NCBI GenBank assembly: GCA_016874735.1
Contig: VGTI01000017.1
Coordinates: forward strand, 1-64,000
From: Deltaproteobacteria bacterium
GTDB lineage: Bacteria; Bdellovibrionota_B; Oligoflexia; Oligoflexales; CAIYRB01
Length of the DNA stretch: 64,000 bases
Direction of reading: 5' to 3'
Positions 18,171-27,699 of this stretch are shown piece after piece (within the stretch, counting starts at the first letter, position 1; each line of letters opens with the position of its first letter). The notes beneath the pieces are model-generated. The model did no database searches. It was not told the origin of the DNA and saw nothing but the letters and a program-made list of their open reading frames with translations. Position numbers and translations under genes: made by a program.

Positions 18171-19211
18171 TCAGCGCTTACGGCTGCCGTCTGATTTAAA
18201 TAAAGAAGATAGGCGGATACCAGGGATATCTTTGTCTTGATTTTCGATAGGTACGGCACTCTTCGGTGGTTCCAAATTTTTTTCTGGTGTTGGAAGTGTT
18301 GCCGTCGTTGATGCACTAGCCACTGTCGCTGGACGGTATAATGCAGTGAGAGGCATCGCCAGGCCAGCAGCAGACGTATTGAGAGTAGAAATATGAGGTG
18401 CCTTGCCAGCAATATAGCGGTTCGCTGCGAGCACGATCTCTTTAGTGATCACTCTGGACTCCCGAACACTACACTCGATGAGGCAGTTCTCGGCAATCGT
18501 GTTAATGCGCGCAATGACGCCACGTGATTCGTCGAAGATTGCTCTTAAAGCATCAGTTTGGATCTCTGCCTGAAGTTGAGCTAGATCGAGTCTGTGGCGG
18601 AGATAGGCTGATGTCTCGGCCTCAGAAATTGGACGGGTTTCGAGTGCGAATGATATGTGCGTGGCAAGGCTCTCCGACTCAATGAAGAGTTGCAAGAGTC
18701 GAGGTTCGCCGCATAGCACGAACGAGACGCAGGGTTCAGCGAGTGCTTGTAGACTCATGAGGCTTGAGAGCTCTTGCCACGATGCGGCGGTGTCAGCCAT
18801 GTGAGCGGCATCAACAAAGACGATGAGTTTGCGCTTCTCTTCGACGAGTTCATCTAATCTAGTGACGACGTCACGAAGTAAATGATCGGTATGGCTCGGC
18901 TGTCCCCTAGTACCAAAAAATTCGCTCAGACGTCTTGCCAACCAGCCGCTTCTCGGTTCTGGTGAGATCATCGTAGTTAAAAGCGTGTCGTAGTGCTCGA
19001 CGGGAAACTGCAAATTGAGCCACTTAAGATAAGTGCTTTTGCCTGTGCCTTTCATACCGATGAGAAACGCTACAGTTTGGGGCTGCTTAGTCAATAGCAG
19101 CAGACGTTCAAGGTCTTCCTTAAGCGCCGAGGGGAAAAAGGTGTCCGACGGCTCTAGAGAGTGAAGAAAAATGCTGCGGTCAATTTGCCAAAACTGATTA
19201 AAGTCTGCCAT
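18171..19211 (-). CDS. ExeA/MSHA-type AAA ATPase
   Basis: A 346-aa ATPase of the ExeA/AAA_22 group. Walker A is GMKGTGKST at residues 52-60. The Walker B region is KLIVFVDAAH (AAH in place of the common EAH/EAQ). A sensor-like segment VLCGEPRLLQLF and a C-terminal helical lid (SEAETSAYLRHRL) follow the usual order of the family, as does the opening F-x-x-S-A-L-x-E-D-L-x-R-L. The last 80 residues are Ala/Pro/Ser/Thr-rich and variable. I see no ExeA-type peptidoglycan-binding domain or clear transmembrane segment. Middle gene of an apparent operon, 18 bp after the receiver gene and 40 bp before tamB. ExeA relatives help assemble secretin or pilus machines across the wall; here a link to the TamB bridge is possible. 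Confidence 0.75.
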   Translation of the reverse strand: MADFNQFWQIDRSIFLHSLEPSDTFFPSALKEDLERLLLLTKQPQTVAFLIGMKGTGKSTYLKWLNLQFPVEHYDTLLTTMISPEPRSGWLARRLSEFFGTRGQPSHTDHLLRDVVTRLDELVEEKRKLIVFVDAAHMADTAASWQELSSLMSLQALAEPCVSFVLCGEPRLLQLFIESESLATHISFALETRPISEAETSAYLRHRLDLAQLQAEIQTDALRAIFDESRGVIARINTIAENCLIECSVRESRVITKEIVLAANRYIAGKAPHISTLNTSAAGLAMPLTALYRPATVASASTTATLPTPEKNLEPPKSAVPIENQDKDIPGIRLSSLFKSDGSRKR

Positions 19212-19228
19212 TTTGTAACCTTCTCCTG

Positions 19229-20191
19229 CTAACCAGCAGCTGGAAGTCCGCTGGAATCAGCATTTAGCCACTTTAGTTGAAATTTTTTAAAAGATCGTCC
19301 GCTATGCGTAAGGAGTTGTTCTGCTTCATCATCGCGGCCGGAGGCGAATAGTAAGCGCGCGTAGAAGTCGATGCTCATAGGATCCGCTGACTCACTTTTT
19401 GCGATGGTTTCGAGGTAGATTAAAGCGGCGTTAAGCTGACCTAGCATCAGTGCGGCTTGAACATAATCGGGTACGAGTAAACGTGAAGTACCATGAGCCG
19501 TTTTAAGTGTCGTCAGGAGATGGAGAGCTAATTTTGGCATAGATCCGTGTAGATATAGATCAACGAGGCTCATGATGCGTGCGTCTTGTCGGGGGTCTTT
19601 TTTAATCGAGGCTAATATAGTCTGCTCGGCATCTCTGAAGTTTCCAGCCTTCCTGAGTTGGAGGGCGAGTGACTGGACGCACAGGGAATGAATGGCTTCC
19701 TGCTCCATCAGTTTCAATAAAGCCCCATTGAGTTGTTCATCGGTAACCCGATTGAGCAGATAACCCAGTCGGCGCAGCGTGGCGAAACTAGGTTTTTCCC
19801 AGCGCTGCAGTAGATCTGAAAAGTGGGGTAAAAATGCCGCAGGTGTGACTGGTTTGATGGCTACTTCAAATCCCATTTTGGTCAGCAGTGGCGCCTCACT
19901 ACTGCGCTGCGGCAGGAGTAGGCACAGAATAGGAGTACATATTGCCGTTATTTCATTGAGGAGAGCGCGTACATGAAATCCGCTGGGTGACGTCACGGAA
20001 TCATCGACAATAATGAGATTAGCTGCGCCTTTTCTTGTTTGATCGACGGCATAAGAAAGCGATTTCGTGGTTTCTGTAACGGTCCAATGAAATCGCTGCG
20101 TCAGTTGGGAGTACATGCGGTGGACACCATCGACATCACTGATGATGATAGCGGAACGTGTCAACCAGGTTGAACGCGAGGGAGTTTCCAT
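19229..20191 (-). CDS. Receiver-like domain fused to helical (TPR-like) repeats
   Basis: 320 aa. Residues 10-130 fold like a CheY receiver: strand RSAIIISDVDG, a central NLIIVDDS with the likely phosphoacceptor Asp, LCLLLPQRS, and the conserved lysine in a KP motif (FEVAIKPVTP), then a closing amphipathic helix. Residues 140-320 are helical with TPR-like pairs, for example ALQLRKAGNFRDAEQTILAS and ARLLFASGRDDEAEQLL. The acidic pocket is only partly conserved, so it may be a pseudo-receiver. First gene of the apparent operon with the ExeA-like ATPase and tamB. No output DNA-binding domain is visible, so control by protein contact is more likely than transcription. Confidence 0.65.
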   Translation of the reverse strand: METPSRSTWLTRSAIIISDVDGVHRMYSQLTQRFHWTVTETTKSLSYAVDQTRKGAANLIIVDDSVTSPSGFHVRALLNEITAICTPILCLLLPQRSSEAPLLTKMGFEVAIKPVTPAAFLPHFSDLLQRWEKPSFATLRRLGYLLNRVTDEQLNGALLKLMEQEAIHSLCVQSLALQLRKAGNFRDAEQTILASIKKDPRQDARIMSLVDLYLHGSMPKLALHLLTTLKTAHGTSRLLVPDYVQAALMLGQLNAALIYLETIAKSESADPMSIDFYARLLFASGRDDEAEQLLTHSGRSFKKFQLKWLNADSSGLPAAG

Positions 20192-20361
20192 GTGTGGGTG
20201 ATCCGGGTGAAATGCGATGAGAGGGGAGATCTTCCTATGATACCATAATTCACGATGTCCGAAGAATAATTCTCGTGATTATGGACTCTTAGGATTTACT
20301 TCTCTGGTTTCGCAAAAAGGTGCCGATAGCCTCAGTAGGACTCTTTGGAGGTTGGGAGCGC

Positions 20362-21105
20362 TTGCGAGAGAATTTAAACACAGTCTTCATGCCTATACTC
20401 GTTGGCTTTTTGGTCTGCGGTTGCAAGACCTTCAAAGAGGGCAACGACGACGTGGACGTGCCCTCAGCGCGGCAGGTTGCTGCGAAAGTTGCTGAGTTGC
20501 ACCCGCCGCTAGAGGAGCCGCTACCACAGGTTGCGACTTATCGGTATCGCCGCGAGATAAGCATGTACTACAAGCTTGAGCTCAATGCGAGTAAGGCACA
20601 AATTACCAATGCTTTAGGCGTGATGCGGTCGCACGATCATGAAATCCGTGCTTGTTATGCCGACCGACTTGAGGAAGTCTCTGGTTTGAGCGGGGATCTC
20701 CAGATTTCTTTTACGCTACTAAAATCAACAGGACTCGTCGGTAACGTTGCGCGTACCGGTGGCAGTTTATCTGACTTGGCGACGATTAACTGTGTAACCA
20801 AGAAGCTCGCACACATGCGCTTTAATGCTCGCGGTGACTATCGCGGACGCGTTCGTTACAGCTTCGCATCGTCTGATCGGTCCCCGGAGCGAGCTCCGTC
20901 AGTCCTACCTCAAATGCAAATGCCGGCTAAAGCCAAGCCGGCACTTGTGGGTCCGCCGTCATCGTTGGCTCGCCCACCGACGCAACAGCAGCAAAAGTCC
21001 GAGCAAAAAGAGGCCGCCAACCAAAAATGTAGCGGCTGCAAGGGGCAGGACGGTGGCAAGCAGCAAGCACAGGCTGTAGGCCAAAAGTCCAAGAACGCCG
21101 ATTGA
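20362..21105 (+). CDS. Lipoprotein with AgmX/PglI-type C-terminal domain
   Basis: About 247 aa. I favour the TTG at 20362, which follows GGAGG (20348-20352), over GTG 20320. It gives a compact lipoprotein signal ending FLVCGC. The domain at roughly residues 70-175 (IRACYADRL, LSGDLQISFTL, a CVTKKLAHMRF segment and closing RGRVRYSF) matches the AgmX/PglI/TonB-like C-terminal domain common in myxobacterial envelope and gliding proteins: a conserved Cys pair and a TonB-type fold. The last 60 residues are low-complexity Pro/Gln/Lys. That tail (20959-21105) lies antisense to the small membrane-protein gene that follows. Function unknown; an envelope structural role is inferred. Confidence 0.7.
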   Translation: MRENLNTVFMPILVGFLVCGCKTFKEGNDDVDVPSARQVAAKVAELHPPLEEPLPQVATYRYRREISMYYKLELNASKAQITNALGVMRSHDHEIRACYADRLEEVSGLSGDLQISFTLLKSTGLVGNVARTGGSLSDLATINCVTKKLAHMRFNARGDYRGRVRYSFASSDRSPERAPSVLPQMQMPAKAKPALVGPPSSLARPPTQQQQKSEQKEAANQKCSGCKGQDGGKQQAQAVGQKSKNAD

Positions 21106-21243
21106 AATCGCGGTGACAAGATCCTTGATAATAAGTGCCTTGATGACTTCACCAGTGGCTTTACGCAAGCTCTCTTGTGCCGCAGCACCTATTGCAGGTA
21201 CCGGCGACTCTAGCGTAGCGCCGATGGTTCCGAGCGATTTCAT
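20959..21243 (-). CDS. Small two-helix membrane protein (YqjE/holin-superfamily-like)
   Basis: 94 aa with a charged amphipathic N-terminal half (ESLRKATGEVIKALIIKDL) and two transmembrane helices (SIGVLGLLAYSLCLLLA and AATFLVGGLFLLGLLLLL), ending in a basic tail. This is the layout of YqjE-like proteins, often grouped as phage holin family protein without phage function. It lies 5 bp after the YqjD/DUF883-like gene, the same pairing as yqjD-yqjE in enterobacteria. The last 48 codons are antisense to the low-complexity tail of the AgmX/PglI-type gene. Hydrophobicity and gene pairing support it being real despite the overlap. Confidence 0.6.
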   Translation of the reverse strand: MKSLGTIGATLESPVPAIGAAAQESLRKATGEVIKALIIKDLVTAISIGVLGLLAYSLCLLLATVLPLAAATFLVGGLFLLGLLLLLRRWASQR

Positions 21244-21248
21244 GATCC

Positions 21249-21581
21249 CTACAGCCGCCTCGCCTTTCCCAGGAGAAAGCCAAGTCCTAGCGCTGCTCCG
21301 GCGAAAAGATATGGGCTCTGCCGCACTTGTTGGTCGATACTGCGGGCCGCTACTTTCACCTGGCCGCTTAGCTGTGTGAGGCGCTCTTGTAGGCCTTTTA
21401 ATTCGCGCTCCATTTCACCAACGTCATCAGTCGGTACCGCTTTTTCCGCTGCGGCGTCACTCACCTGAGTGAGGCGAATAGTGAGCTTGCTCAGCTCATC
21501 AAGCATCTGGATCGAGTCGGAGATCATCGCTTTCAGCCGTGGATCGGTGCCCACAGGTACAGCGGTATCGGCTTTGTTCAT
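21249..21581 (-). CDS. YqjD/ElaB-like (DUF883) membrane-anchored protein
   Basis: 110 aa. A strong AGGAGGT ribosome binding site precedes the ATG. Residues 15-85 are a long amphipathic, Glu/Gln/Arg-rich helix with coiled-coil character (EMERELKGLQERLTQLSGQV), followed by QSPYLFAGAALGLGFLLGK, the glycine-rich C-terminal membrane helix typical of DUF883 proteins such as YqjD and ElaB, and a basic end. In E. coli these bind ribosomes at the inner membrane in stationary phase (family knowledge). It is first of a pair with the small two-helix protein. Confidence 0.75.
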   Translation of the reverse strand: MNKADTAVPVGTDPRLKAMISDSIQMLDELSKLTIRLTQVSDAAAEKAVPTDDVGEMERELKGLQERLTQLSGQVKVAARSIDQQVRQSPYLFAGAALGLGFLLGKARRL

Positions 21582-21795
21582 CGCTACCTCCTGATTGCGG
21601 CGGTTGGCCTCAAACCTTTATTGGCCGTGGTTTTCCCGCCCTCTTGATTGATTTCTACGCCTCTCGCGCTGAGACTGCAACAGGGCTCCGCCGCATGACC
21701 AAATTGCTCCGTGAAGTCCCGACGTTGACATAGTGGGGGTGCTGCGCTATGCGTGAAATCCCACAAAGTAGACAACGCATCGCAGGAGGCTAAGC

Positions 21796-23112
21796 ATGCG
21801 CGTGCTTCTGATTGGAAAAGGTGGGCGCGAACACGCTATCGCCTGGAAGATCTCCCAGTCTGAACTTCTAAGCAAACTTTACTTGTGGCCTGGAAATCCG
21901 GGAATGGCGGCACTCGGTGACAGCTTGCCAATTTCTGCCTCGGCTGATTTTGCTACTTTGATCGTCGCGGCTAAACAAGCCCAAATTGATTTGGTGGTGT
22001 CTGGACCAGAGGCGCCGCTTTCTGAGGGCCTTGCTGATGCTTTTGCCGCGTCGGGAATTCCGACCTTTGGTCCCGTGCAAGCTGTGGCGCAGCTCGAATC
22101 GTCAAAGGAGTTTGCCAAGCAAATGATGGCAAAGGCGGAAATCCCGACTGCTGCATACCGCGTCGCCCACAATGAGGCGGAGTGCCGCCAGTATGCATTG
22201 GACACGCTTGAGTCCTCAGGTGGCGTCGTATTGAAAGCATCGGGACTCGCCGCAGGCAAGGGGGTTTTCGTTTGTCGCGATGCCCTTGACGTCACTAATG
22301 GTCTTGAACGCCTTTACCACTCAGATATGAAGGACGCTGCAGCATCGGTCGTAATTGAGGAAGTGCTGCTTGGACGTGAGTGTTCATATTTTTGTTTCTT
22401 GGGAGAAGCTGGGCCGCTCAGTCTTGGCTTTGCCGTTGATTACAAACGACTCAACGATGGCGATGAGGGACCCAATACAGGCGGTATGGGCTGCTACGCG
22501 CCAGTGCCCTGGCTGCCCGAGGACGCAGCAGCTCGCGTGCAAGAGGCAGTGGTGCAGCCTCTTTTAAAAGCGTTGAAAAAAGAGGGGCTTAGCTACCAAG
22601 GATGCCTTTACGTCGGGCTCATGTGGTCCCCAACCAAAGGGCCGCAAGTCGTTGAATTTAACGTGCGTTTGGGTGATCCGGAAGCCCAAGTGTTGGCACT
22701 TTATGATGACCGTGACTGGCTGGCTTGGATGGCAGCTAGTTGTGGACTCAATGCTGGCGTCAAGAAACTTACAGCTTCAGCCATGCATCCAGTAGGGCAA
22801 ACGCGCGCTGTCGCGGTGGTTATGGCGGCAGCGTCTTATCCCTATGGCAATGATCCCGGTATGATGGCATCTCTGCCCGAAGCGGCGTTTGCCAATCCTC
22901 CGGAATCCTCGGTGATGACTTTCGCCGCAAATGTCACCAAAAAGGTGGACGGTGTTTGCGTCACTAGTACGGGGCGCGTGCTGACGGTGTGTGCGCGGGC
23001 CAGTACTTTCGCTGCTGCGCGAAAACTAGCCTATGCGCGGGTGGATGAGCTGGCGCAAATTTGGGGTGGGGCTCGGTGGCGCCGCGATATCGCGTTGGCA
23101 GTCGAGTCTTAA
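21796..23112 (+). CDS. purD: Phosphoribosylamine-glycine ligase
   Basis: Second step of de novo purine synthesis: 5-phosphoribosylamine plus glycine plus ATP gives GAR. 438 aa, in the normal range. Diagnostic segments are MRVLLIGKGGREHAIAWKI at the N-terminus, VVLKASGLAAGKGV (ATP-grasp), GPNTGGMGCYAP and EFNVRLGDPEAQ (metal-binding end of the ATP-grasp fold). ATG with GGAGG about 8 nt upstream. Followed by maf and metH on the same strand; the 65-bp gap to maf allows co-transcription. Confidence 0.97.
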   Translation: MRVLLIGKGGREHAIAWKISQSELLSKLYLWPGNPGMAALGDSLPISASADFATLIVAAKQAQIDLVVSGPEAPLSEGLADAFAASGIPTFGPVQAVAQLESSKEFAKQMMAKAEIPTAAYRVAHNEAECRQYALDTLESSGGVVLKASGLAAGKGVFVCRDALDVTNGLERLYHSDMKDAAASVVIEEVLLGRECSYFCFLGEAGPLSLGFAVDYKRLNDGDEGPNTGGMGCYAPVPWLPEDAAARVQEAVVQPLLKALKKEGLSYQGCLYVGLMWSPTKGPQVVEFNVRLGDPEAQVLALYDDRDWLAWMAASCGLNAGVKKLTASAMHPVGQTRAVAVVMAAASYPYGNDPGMMASLPEAAFANPPESSVMTFAANVTKKVDGVCVTSTGRVLTVCARASTFAAARKLAYARVDELAQIWGGARWRRDIALAVES

Positions 23113-23177
23113 CTAAAGTATCATCGCGGCCAATCAGGACGCGGGTTTGGTGAGTTTTCGTAGAGGAGGCGGACGGC

Positions 23178-23804
23178 GTGAGTGGGAATGAGAGCAGGCC
23201 AAAGCTCGTGTTGGGGAGCTCATCGCCACGGCGTCGCGATCTACTCGATGCTGTTGGTCTCACGTATACAGTGGTCAAACCGGAGACTCCCGAGGTGCCG
23301 TTGCCTGGCGAAATGCCCGAGGCGTACGTACGGCGTAATGCTGCGGAAAAGGCGGCCTGGGTGGTGGCTCATGGCTGCGCCGCGGAGCCCTCGTCGTCCG
23401 GTGTGATTGTTATTAGTGCCGATACAATCGTCGTCTTGGACGACCAGATTTTAGAAAAACCAGCTGACGCGGCCCATGCCAAGGCGATGCTACGGCGTCT
23501 GTCAGGTCGCTGGCACACTGTGATTTCCGGTGTGACCCTGCAGGCCGCACTAGGACCCAGGACACACCTGCAAACATTTGCTGTGCACACGCGTGTGCTC
23601 ATGAAAGCTTTGGGTGAGAGGGAAATTGAATCCTACGTACGTACCGGCGAACCCCTCGATAAGGCCGGTGGATATGCGGCGCAGGGCATTGGTAGTTACA
23701 TGGTTGAGCGGATAGAAGGCTCTTATGCCAATGTCGTGGGTTTACCAATAGCCGAAGTGGTGCAGGCGCTGGAGCAGTCTTTCGGATATACAATTTGGGA
23801 GTGA
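23178..23804 (+). CDS. maf: Maf-family nucleoside triphosphate pyrophosphatase
   Basis: 208 aa. Hydrolyses non-canonical or excess nucleotides such as dTTP/UTP to the monophosphates, cleaning the nucleotide pool. The family signature [14 protein letters not shown] is at residues 10-23, the metal-binding VISADTIVV segment follows, then [20 protein letters not shown] and [20 protein letters not shown]. The GTG start at 23178 follows AGAGGAGG. It overlaps or abuts metH, so the two are probably translated from one message. Confidence 0.94.
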   Translation: MSGNESRPKLVLGSSSPRRRDLLDAVGLTYTVVKPETPEVPLPGEMPEAYVRRNAAEKAAWVVAHGCAAEPSSSGVIVISADTIVVLDDQILEKPADAAHAKAMLRRLSGRWHTVISGVTLQAALGPRTHLQTFAVHTRVLMKALGEREIESYVRTGEPLDKAGGYAAQGIGSYMVERIEGSYANVVGLPIAEVVQALEQSFGYTIWE

Positions 23805-23812
23805 TCTTACCG

Positions 23813-26800
23813 GTGGCGAAGCAACAGCTCAGTGATATTTTGGCGCAGCGTATTGCGATCATCGACGGTGCTATGGGCACGATGATTCAGCAGTACAAAC
23901 TGGACGAAGCGGACTTTCGCGGCGAGCGCTTTCGCGATCACCCCAAGGATCTCAAGGGCAATAACGACCTCCTTGTCCTCACGCGACCGGATATTATTCG
24001 GGAAATTCATCTCCAGTACCTCGAGGCTGGCGCCGATATTATCGAAACGAACACGTTTAGCAGTACGGCCATTGCACAGGCTGACTACGGGCTCGAGAGC
24101 ATCGCGCGGGAACTTAACGTCGCCGCCGCCCGTATTGCTAAGGAAGCAGTCGCCGCGTTTGAGCGACGCCATCCGGGACGCACTGCATTTGTTGCTGGCG
24201 CAATCGGTCCAACCAACCGTACCTGCTCGCTATCGCCGGATGTCAATAATCCAGCGTATCGTGCGGTTACTTTTGATGAGTTAGTTGATACCTATTACGA
24301 GCAGATTGAGGGCCTGGTCGAGGGCGGAGCTGATCTACTTCTGCCCGAAACTACTTTCGATACTCTAAACCTTAAAGCTGCCGTGTTTGCTCTTGAGAAG
24401 TTTTTTGACCACTACGGCAAGCGCTTACCCGTGATGCTGTCGGTCACTATCACAGATGCTTCGGGCCGTACGCTTTCAGGGCAAACGCTTAGTGCTTTTT
24501 GGTACTCTGTAAGGCATGCGAAGCCACTCAGCGTTGGCATCAACTGTGCTCTCGGTGCCAAAGAAATGCGTCCCTACATCGAGGAACTGTCGAAGCTCGC
24601 AGACTGCTACGTCAGTTGTTATCCAAATGCTGGATTGCCCAATCCATTGAGTGACACAGGCTACGATGAGAAGCCGGCGGATACATCAGCGCTACTTAAA
24701 GAATTTGCCCAGTCGCATTTCATCAACATGGTCGGTGGCTGCTGTGGGACGACCCCAGATCATATCCGTGCCATAGCTGATGCTGTGCGTGCCTTGCCTC
24801 CACGCAAAGTGCCGCGCGTACCGCCGGCAACGCGGCTAGCTGGGTTGGAGCCGTTTACTCTGGTTGGGGAGCGCGCTCCCTTTGTCATGGTTGGGGAGCG
24901 CACCAACGTAACGGGTTCACCTAAGTTCGCGCAGTTGATCAAGACTGGGGATTTTGATGCAGCCCTAAGCGTTGCTAAACAACAGGTCGATAACGGTGCT
25001 AACGTTATCGACATTAACTTTGACGAGGGCCTCCTCGATGGTGAAGCGTGCATGACACGCTTTCTCAACCTCATCGCCTCTGAGCCTGATATTGCCAAAG
25101 TCCCGATCATGATCGACTCGTCCAAATGGTCGGTGATCGAGGCTGGTCTTCGATGCGTGCAGGGCAAGTCTATCGTCAACTCCATCAGCCTTAAAGAGGG
25201 CGAGGAGAAATTTCTCGAGCACGCCAAGACTTGTATGCGTTACGGTGCATCGGTCATAGTCATGGCTTTTGATGAGCAGGGTCAGGCTGCGTCTAAGGAC
25301 GACAAAGTTAGAATTTGTGTGCGGGCATATAAGCTACTGACCGAGCGTCTCGGCATGGCGGCAGAGGACATTATCTTCGACTGCAATATCCTAACGGTTG
25401 CGACCGGTATGGAAGAGCATAATAACTACGCTGTCGACTTTATTGAAGCTGTCCGCGAGATCAAAAAACAATGTCCGGGTGTCCGGACATCAGGAGGCGT
25501 GAGTAATATCTCGTTCTCCTTCCGTGGTAACAATGTCGTGCGCGAGGCCATGCATGCGGCATTTCTCTATCATGCCATCAACGCTGGCCTCGACATGGGA
25601 ATTGTCAACGCCGGGATGCTGGAGGTCTACGAGGAGATTAATAAAGAGCTCTTGGTCATGGTTGAGGATGTGCTCCTCAATAGACGGCCAGATGCTACTG
25701 AACGCCTCATCGATTATGCTGAGAAAGTCAAAAATCAGGGGAAAGCCAAGACCAAGGAAGAAGAAACCTGGCGCAGCGGTACCGTCCAGGAACGTCTGGC
25801 GCACGCATTAGTCAAGGGTCTCACCGATTTTGTGGATGTAGATACGGAAGAAGCGCGCCAGCAGTACCCGCGACCGCTCGATGTGATTGAAGGGCCGTTG
25901 ATGGACGGGATGAAAATCGTCGGCGAGCTTTTTGGTGCCGGCAAGATGTTCCTCCCGCAGGTGGTCAAGAGTGCGCGCGTGATGAAACGTGCTGTTGCCT
26001 ACCTTTTGCCATTTATGGAAGAGGAGCGCTTGGCAGCTGCGGCTGAAGGTCGGACCACGCGCACTCAAGGCAAATTTGTCATCGCTACGGTTAAGGGCGA
26101 TGTGCATGACATTGGCAAGAACATCGTTAGCGTCGTGCTTGGCTGCAACAACTACGAAGTGATCGATCTAGGTGTGATGGTATCTTGCGAGAAGATACTG
26201 GAAAAAGCCCGAGAGGTGGGCGCGGTTGCGATCGGGATGAGTGGCCTCATCACGCCTTCGCTTGATGAGATGGTATATAACGCGTCAGAAATGCAGCGGC
26301 AGGGCTTTGATATTCCGCTACTTGTTGGTGGCGCGACCACAAGTAAGGCCCACACAGCCATTAAAATTGCGCCGCAGTACGAAGGTGTCGTTGCACACGT
26401 CGCTGATGCGTCTTTGGTCGTCAATGTCATTGGCGACCTCGTTAATCCGGACAAGCGCGAGGCGTTTGTCACGAATCTCAAGGCTGATCAGGAAAAGATC
26501 AGGCGCCGTTTCGCCGGTCAGAGTGACGACCGTGACATGTTACCCCTAAGCGAAGCCAGAGGCAGGGCGTTTCCGACCGATTGGTCGCAGGTTCAGATTG
26601 ATAAACCTGAGGCACTTGGTGTGCAGGTTTTTGACGAATTGCCAATGACGGCTGTCGTGCCCTACATAGACTGGTCACCTTTCTTCTGGGCGTGGGATCT
26701 AAAAAGTTTGTATCCCGGAATCCTCGAGCACGAGAAATGGGGTAATCAAGCACGCGCTTTGTTTAAAGATGCTCAGGCGATGCTCAAGGACATCCTTGCC

Positions 26801-27520
26801 AACAAGCGATTTAGACCGAAAGCGGTCCTTGGATTTTGGCCAGCGGCCAGTCAAGGAGACGATGTCCTCGTTTATGCCGATGAATCCAGGCGTGAAGTGT
26901 TGACGACTTTACACTTTCTTCGGCAGCAAAAACGTAAACGGGATAGTGACGAGTATCTGTGCCTAGCCGACTTCGTGGCACCGGTAGCATCAGGGCGTGC
27001 CGATTATATTGGAGCATTCGCTGTTACCACTGGCCCAGAGGCAGACGTGTACGCCGAAGGGTTTAAGGACCGCGGTGACGATTATTCGAACATCATGGCC
27101 AAGGCTCTGGCCGATCGATGCGCCGAAGCCATGGCTGAGCTCATGCACAAAAAAGCCAGAGAGAACTGGGGCTACGGCAGGCTTGAGCAGCTTTCGCCGG
27201 AACAGCTGATCAAAGAGGAGTATCGTGGTATCCGGCCGGCACCTGGGTATCCCGCATGTCCTGATCATACGGAGAAGCTCCTCATTTGGGACCTATTAAA
27301 CGTCGAGAAGAATGTCGGCATCACACTCACCGAATCGATGGCCATGATGCCTCCTAGTTCCGTGAGTGGTCTTTACTTCCCCCACCCCGCAGCCCATTAC
27401 TTTAGGGTCAGTCGTATAGGTCGTGATCAGGTTGAAGACTACGCCGCGCGTAAGGGGTTCTCAGTCGCCGACGTGGAGCGGTGGCTAGCCCCGAACTTAG
27501 GCTACGATGAACGGGTTTAG
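23813..27520 (+). CDS. metH: Cobalamin-dependent methionine synthase
   Basis: Transfers methyl from 5-methyl-THF to homocysteine via methylcobalamin. About 1235 aa, full length. Order: homocysteine domain ([10 protein letters not shown]; zinc cysteines in GINCALG and [10 protein letters not shown]), pterin domain ([10 protein letters not shown]), B12 cap and B12-binding domain ([12 protein letters not shown] with the cobalt-ligating His; then GGATTS), and the C-terminal SAM-dependent reactivation domain ([18 protein letters not shown]). Start: GTG 23813 with GGGAG 11 nt upstream gives an N-terminus similar in length to E. coli MetH; TTG 23795 and GTG 23801 (overlapping the maf stop) are alternatives. 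No cobalamin riboswitch is visible directly upstream. Confidence 0.97.
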   Translation: MAKQQLSDILAQRIAIIDGAMGTMIQQYKLDEADFRGERFRDHPKDLKGNNDLLVLTRPDIIREIHLQYLEAGADIIETNTFSSTAIAQADYGLESIARELNVAAARIAKEAVAAFERRHPGRTAFVAGAIGPTNRTCSLSPDVNNPAYRAVTFDELVDTYYEQIEGLVEGGADLLLPETTFDTLNLKAAVFALEKFFDHYGKRLPVMLSVTITDASGRTLSGQTLSAFWYSVRHAKPLSVGINCALGAKEMRPYIEELSKLADCYVSCYPNAGLPNPLSDTGYDEKPADTSALLKEFAQSHFINMVGGCCGTTPDHIRAIADAVRALPPRKVPRVPPATRLAGLEPFTLVGERAPFVMVGERTNVTGSPKFAQLIKTGDFDAALSVAKQQVDNGANVIDINFDEGLLDGEACMTRFLNLIASEPDIAKVPIMIDSSKWSVIEAGLRCVQGKSIVNSISLKEGEEKFLEHAKTCMRYGASVIVMAFDEQGQAASKDDKVRICVRAYKLLTERLGMAAEDIIFDCNILTVATGMEEHNNYAVDFIEAVREIKKQCPGVRTSGGVSNISFSFRGNNVVREAMHAAFLYHAINAGLDMGIVNAGMLEVYEEINKELLVMVEDVLLNRRPDATERLIDYAEKVKNQGKAKTKEEETWRSGTVQERLAHALVKGLTDFVDVDTEEARQQYPRPLDVIEGPLMDGMKIVGELFGAGKMFLPQVVKSARVMKRAVAYLLPFMEEERLAAAAEGRTTRTQGKFVIATVKGDVHDIGKNIVSVVLGCNNYEVIDLGVMVSCEKILEKAREVGAVAIGMSGLITPSLDEMVYNASEMQRQGFDIPLLVGGATTSKAHTAIKIAPQYEGVVAHVADASLVVNVIGDLVNPDKREAFVTNLKADQEKIRRRFAGQSDDRDMLPLSEARGRAFPTDWSQVQIDKPEALGVQVFDELPMTAVVPYIDWSPFFWAWDLKSLYPGILEHEKWGNQARALFKDAQAMLKDILANKRFRPKAVLGFWPAASQGDDVLVYADESRREVLTTLHFLRQQKRKRDSDEYLCLADFVAPVASGRADYIGAFAVTTGPEADVYAEGFKDRGDDYSNIMAKALADRCAEAMAELMHKKARENWGYGRLEQLSPEQLIKEEYRGIRPAPGYPACPDHTEKLLIWDLLNVEKNVGITLTESMAMMPPSSVSGLYFPHPAAHYFRVSRIGRDQVEDYAARKGFSVADVERWLAPNLGYDERV

Positions 27521-27699
27521 CTGGAGTTAGCGCTGATTAAGTAAACGACTAATTGTGAGAAATAGTCCTGTAACTATCGGATTATAGCATTAAAAATGCG
27601 AGGCAAAAGCGCCGCGTTGTGGTAGGATATAAAGGTTCATAGCCATAAACCACCGCGGCCAAGTCTACGCTCAATGAGTTCAAACTAACAGGACTACCT

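Noticed and set aside
20959-21243. Phage holin and thus a prophage remnant
   Set aside because: The two-helix protein pairs with a YqjD-like gene as in chromosomal yqjD-yqjE; no other phage genes are near.
21879-22295. 138-codon minus-strand frame inside purD
   Set aside because: Shadow of purD; Ala/Ser-rich, no recognisable feature.
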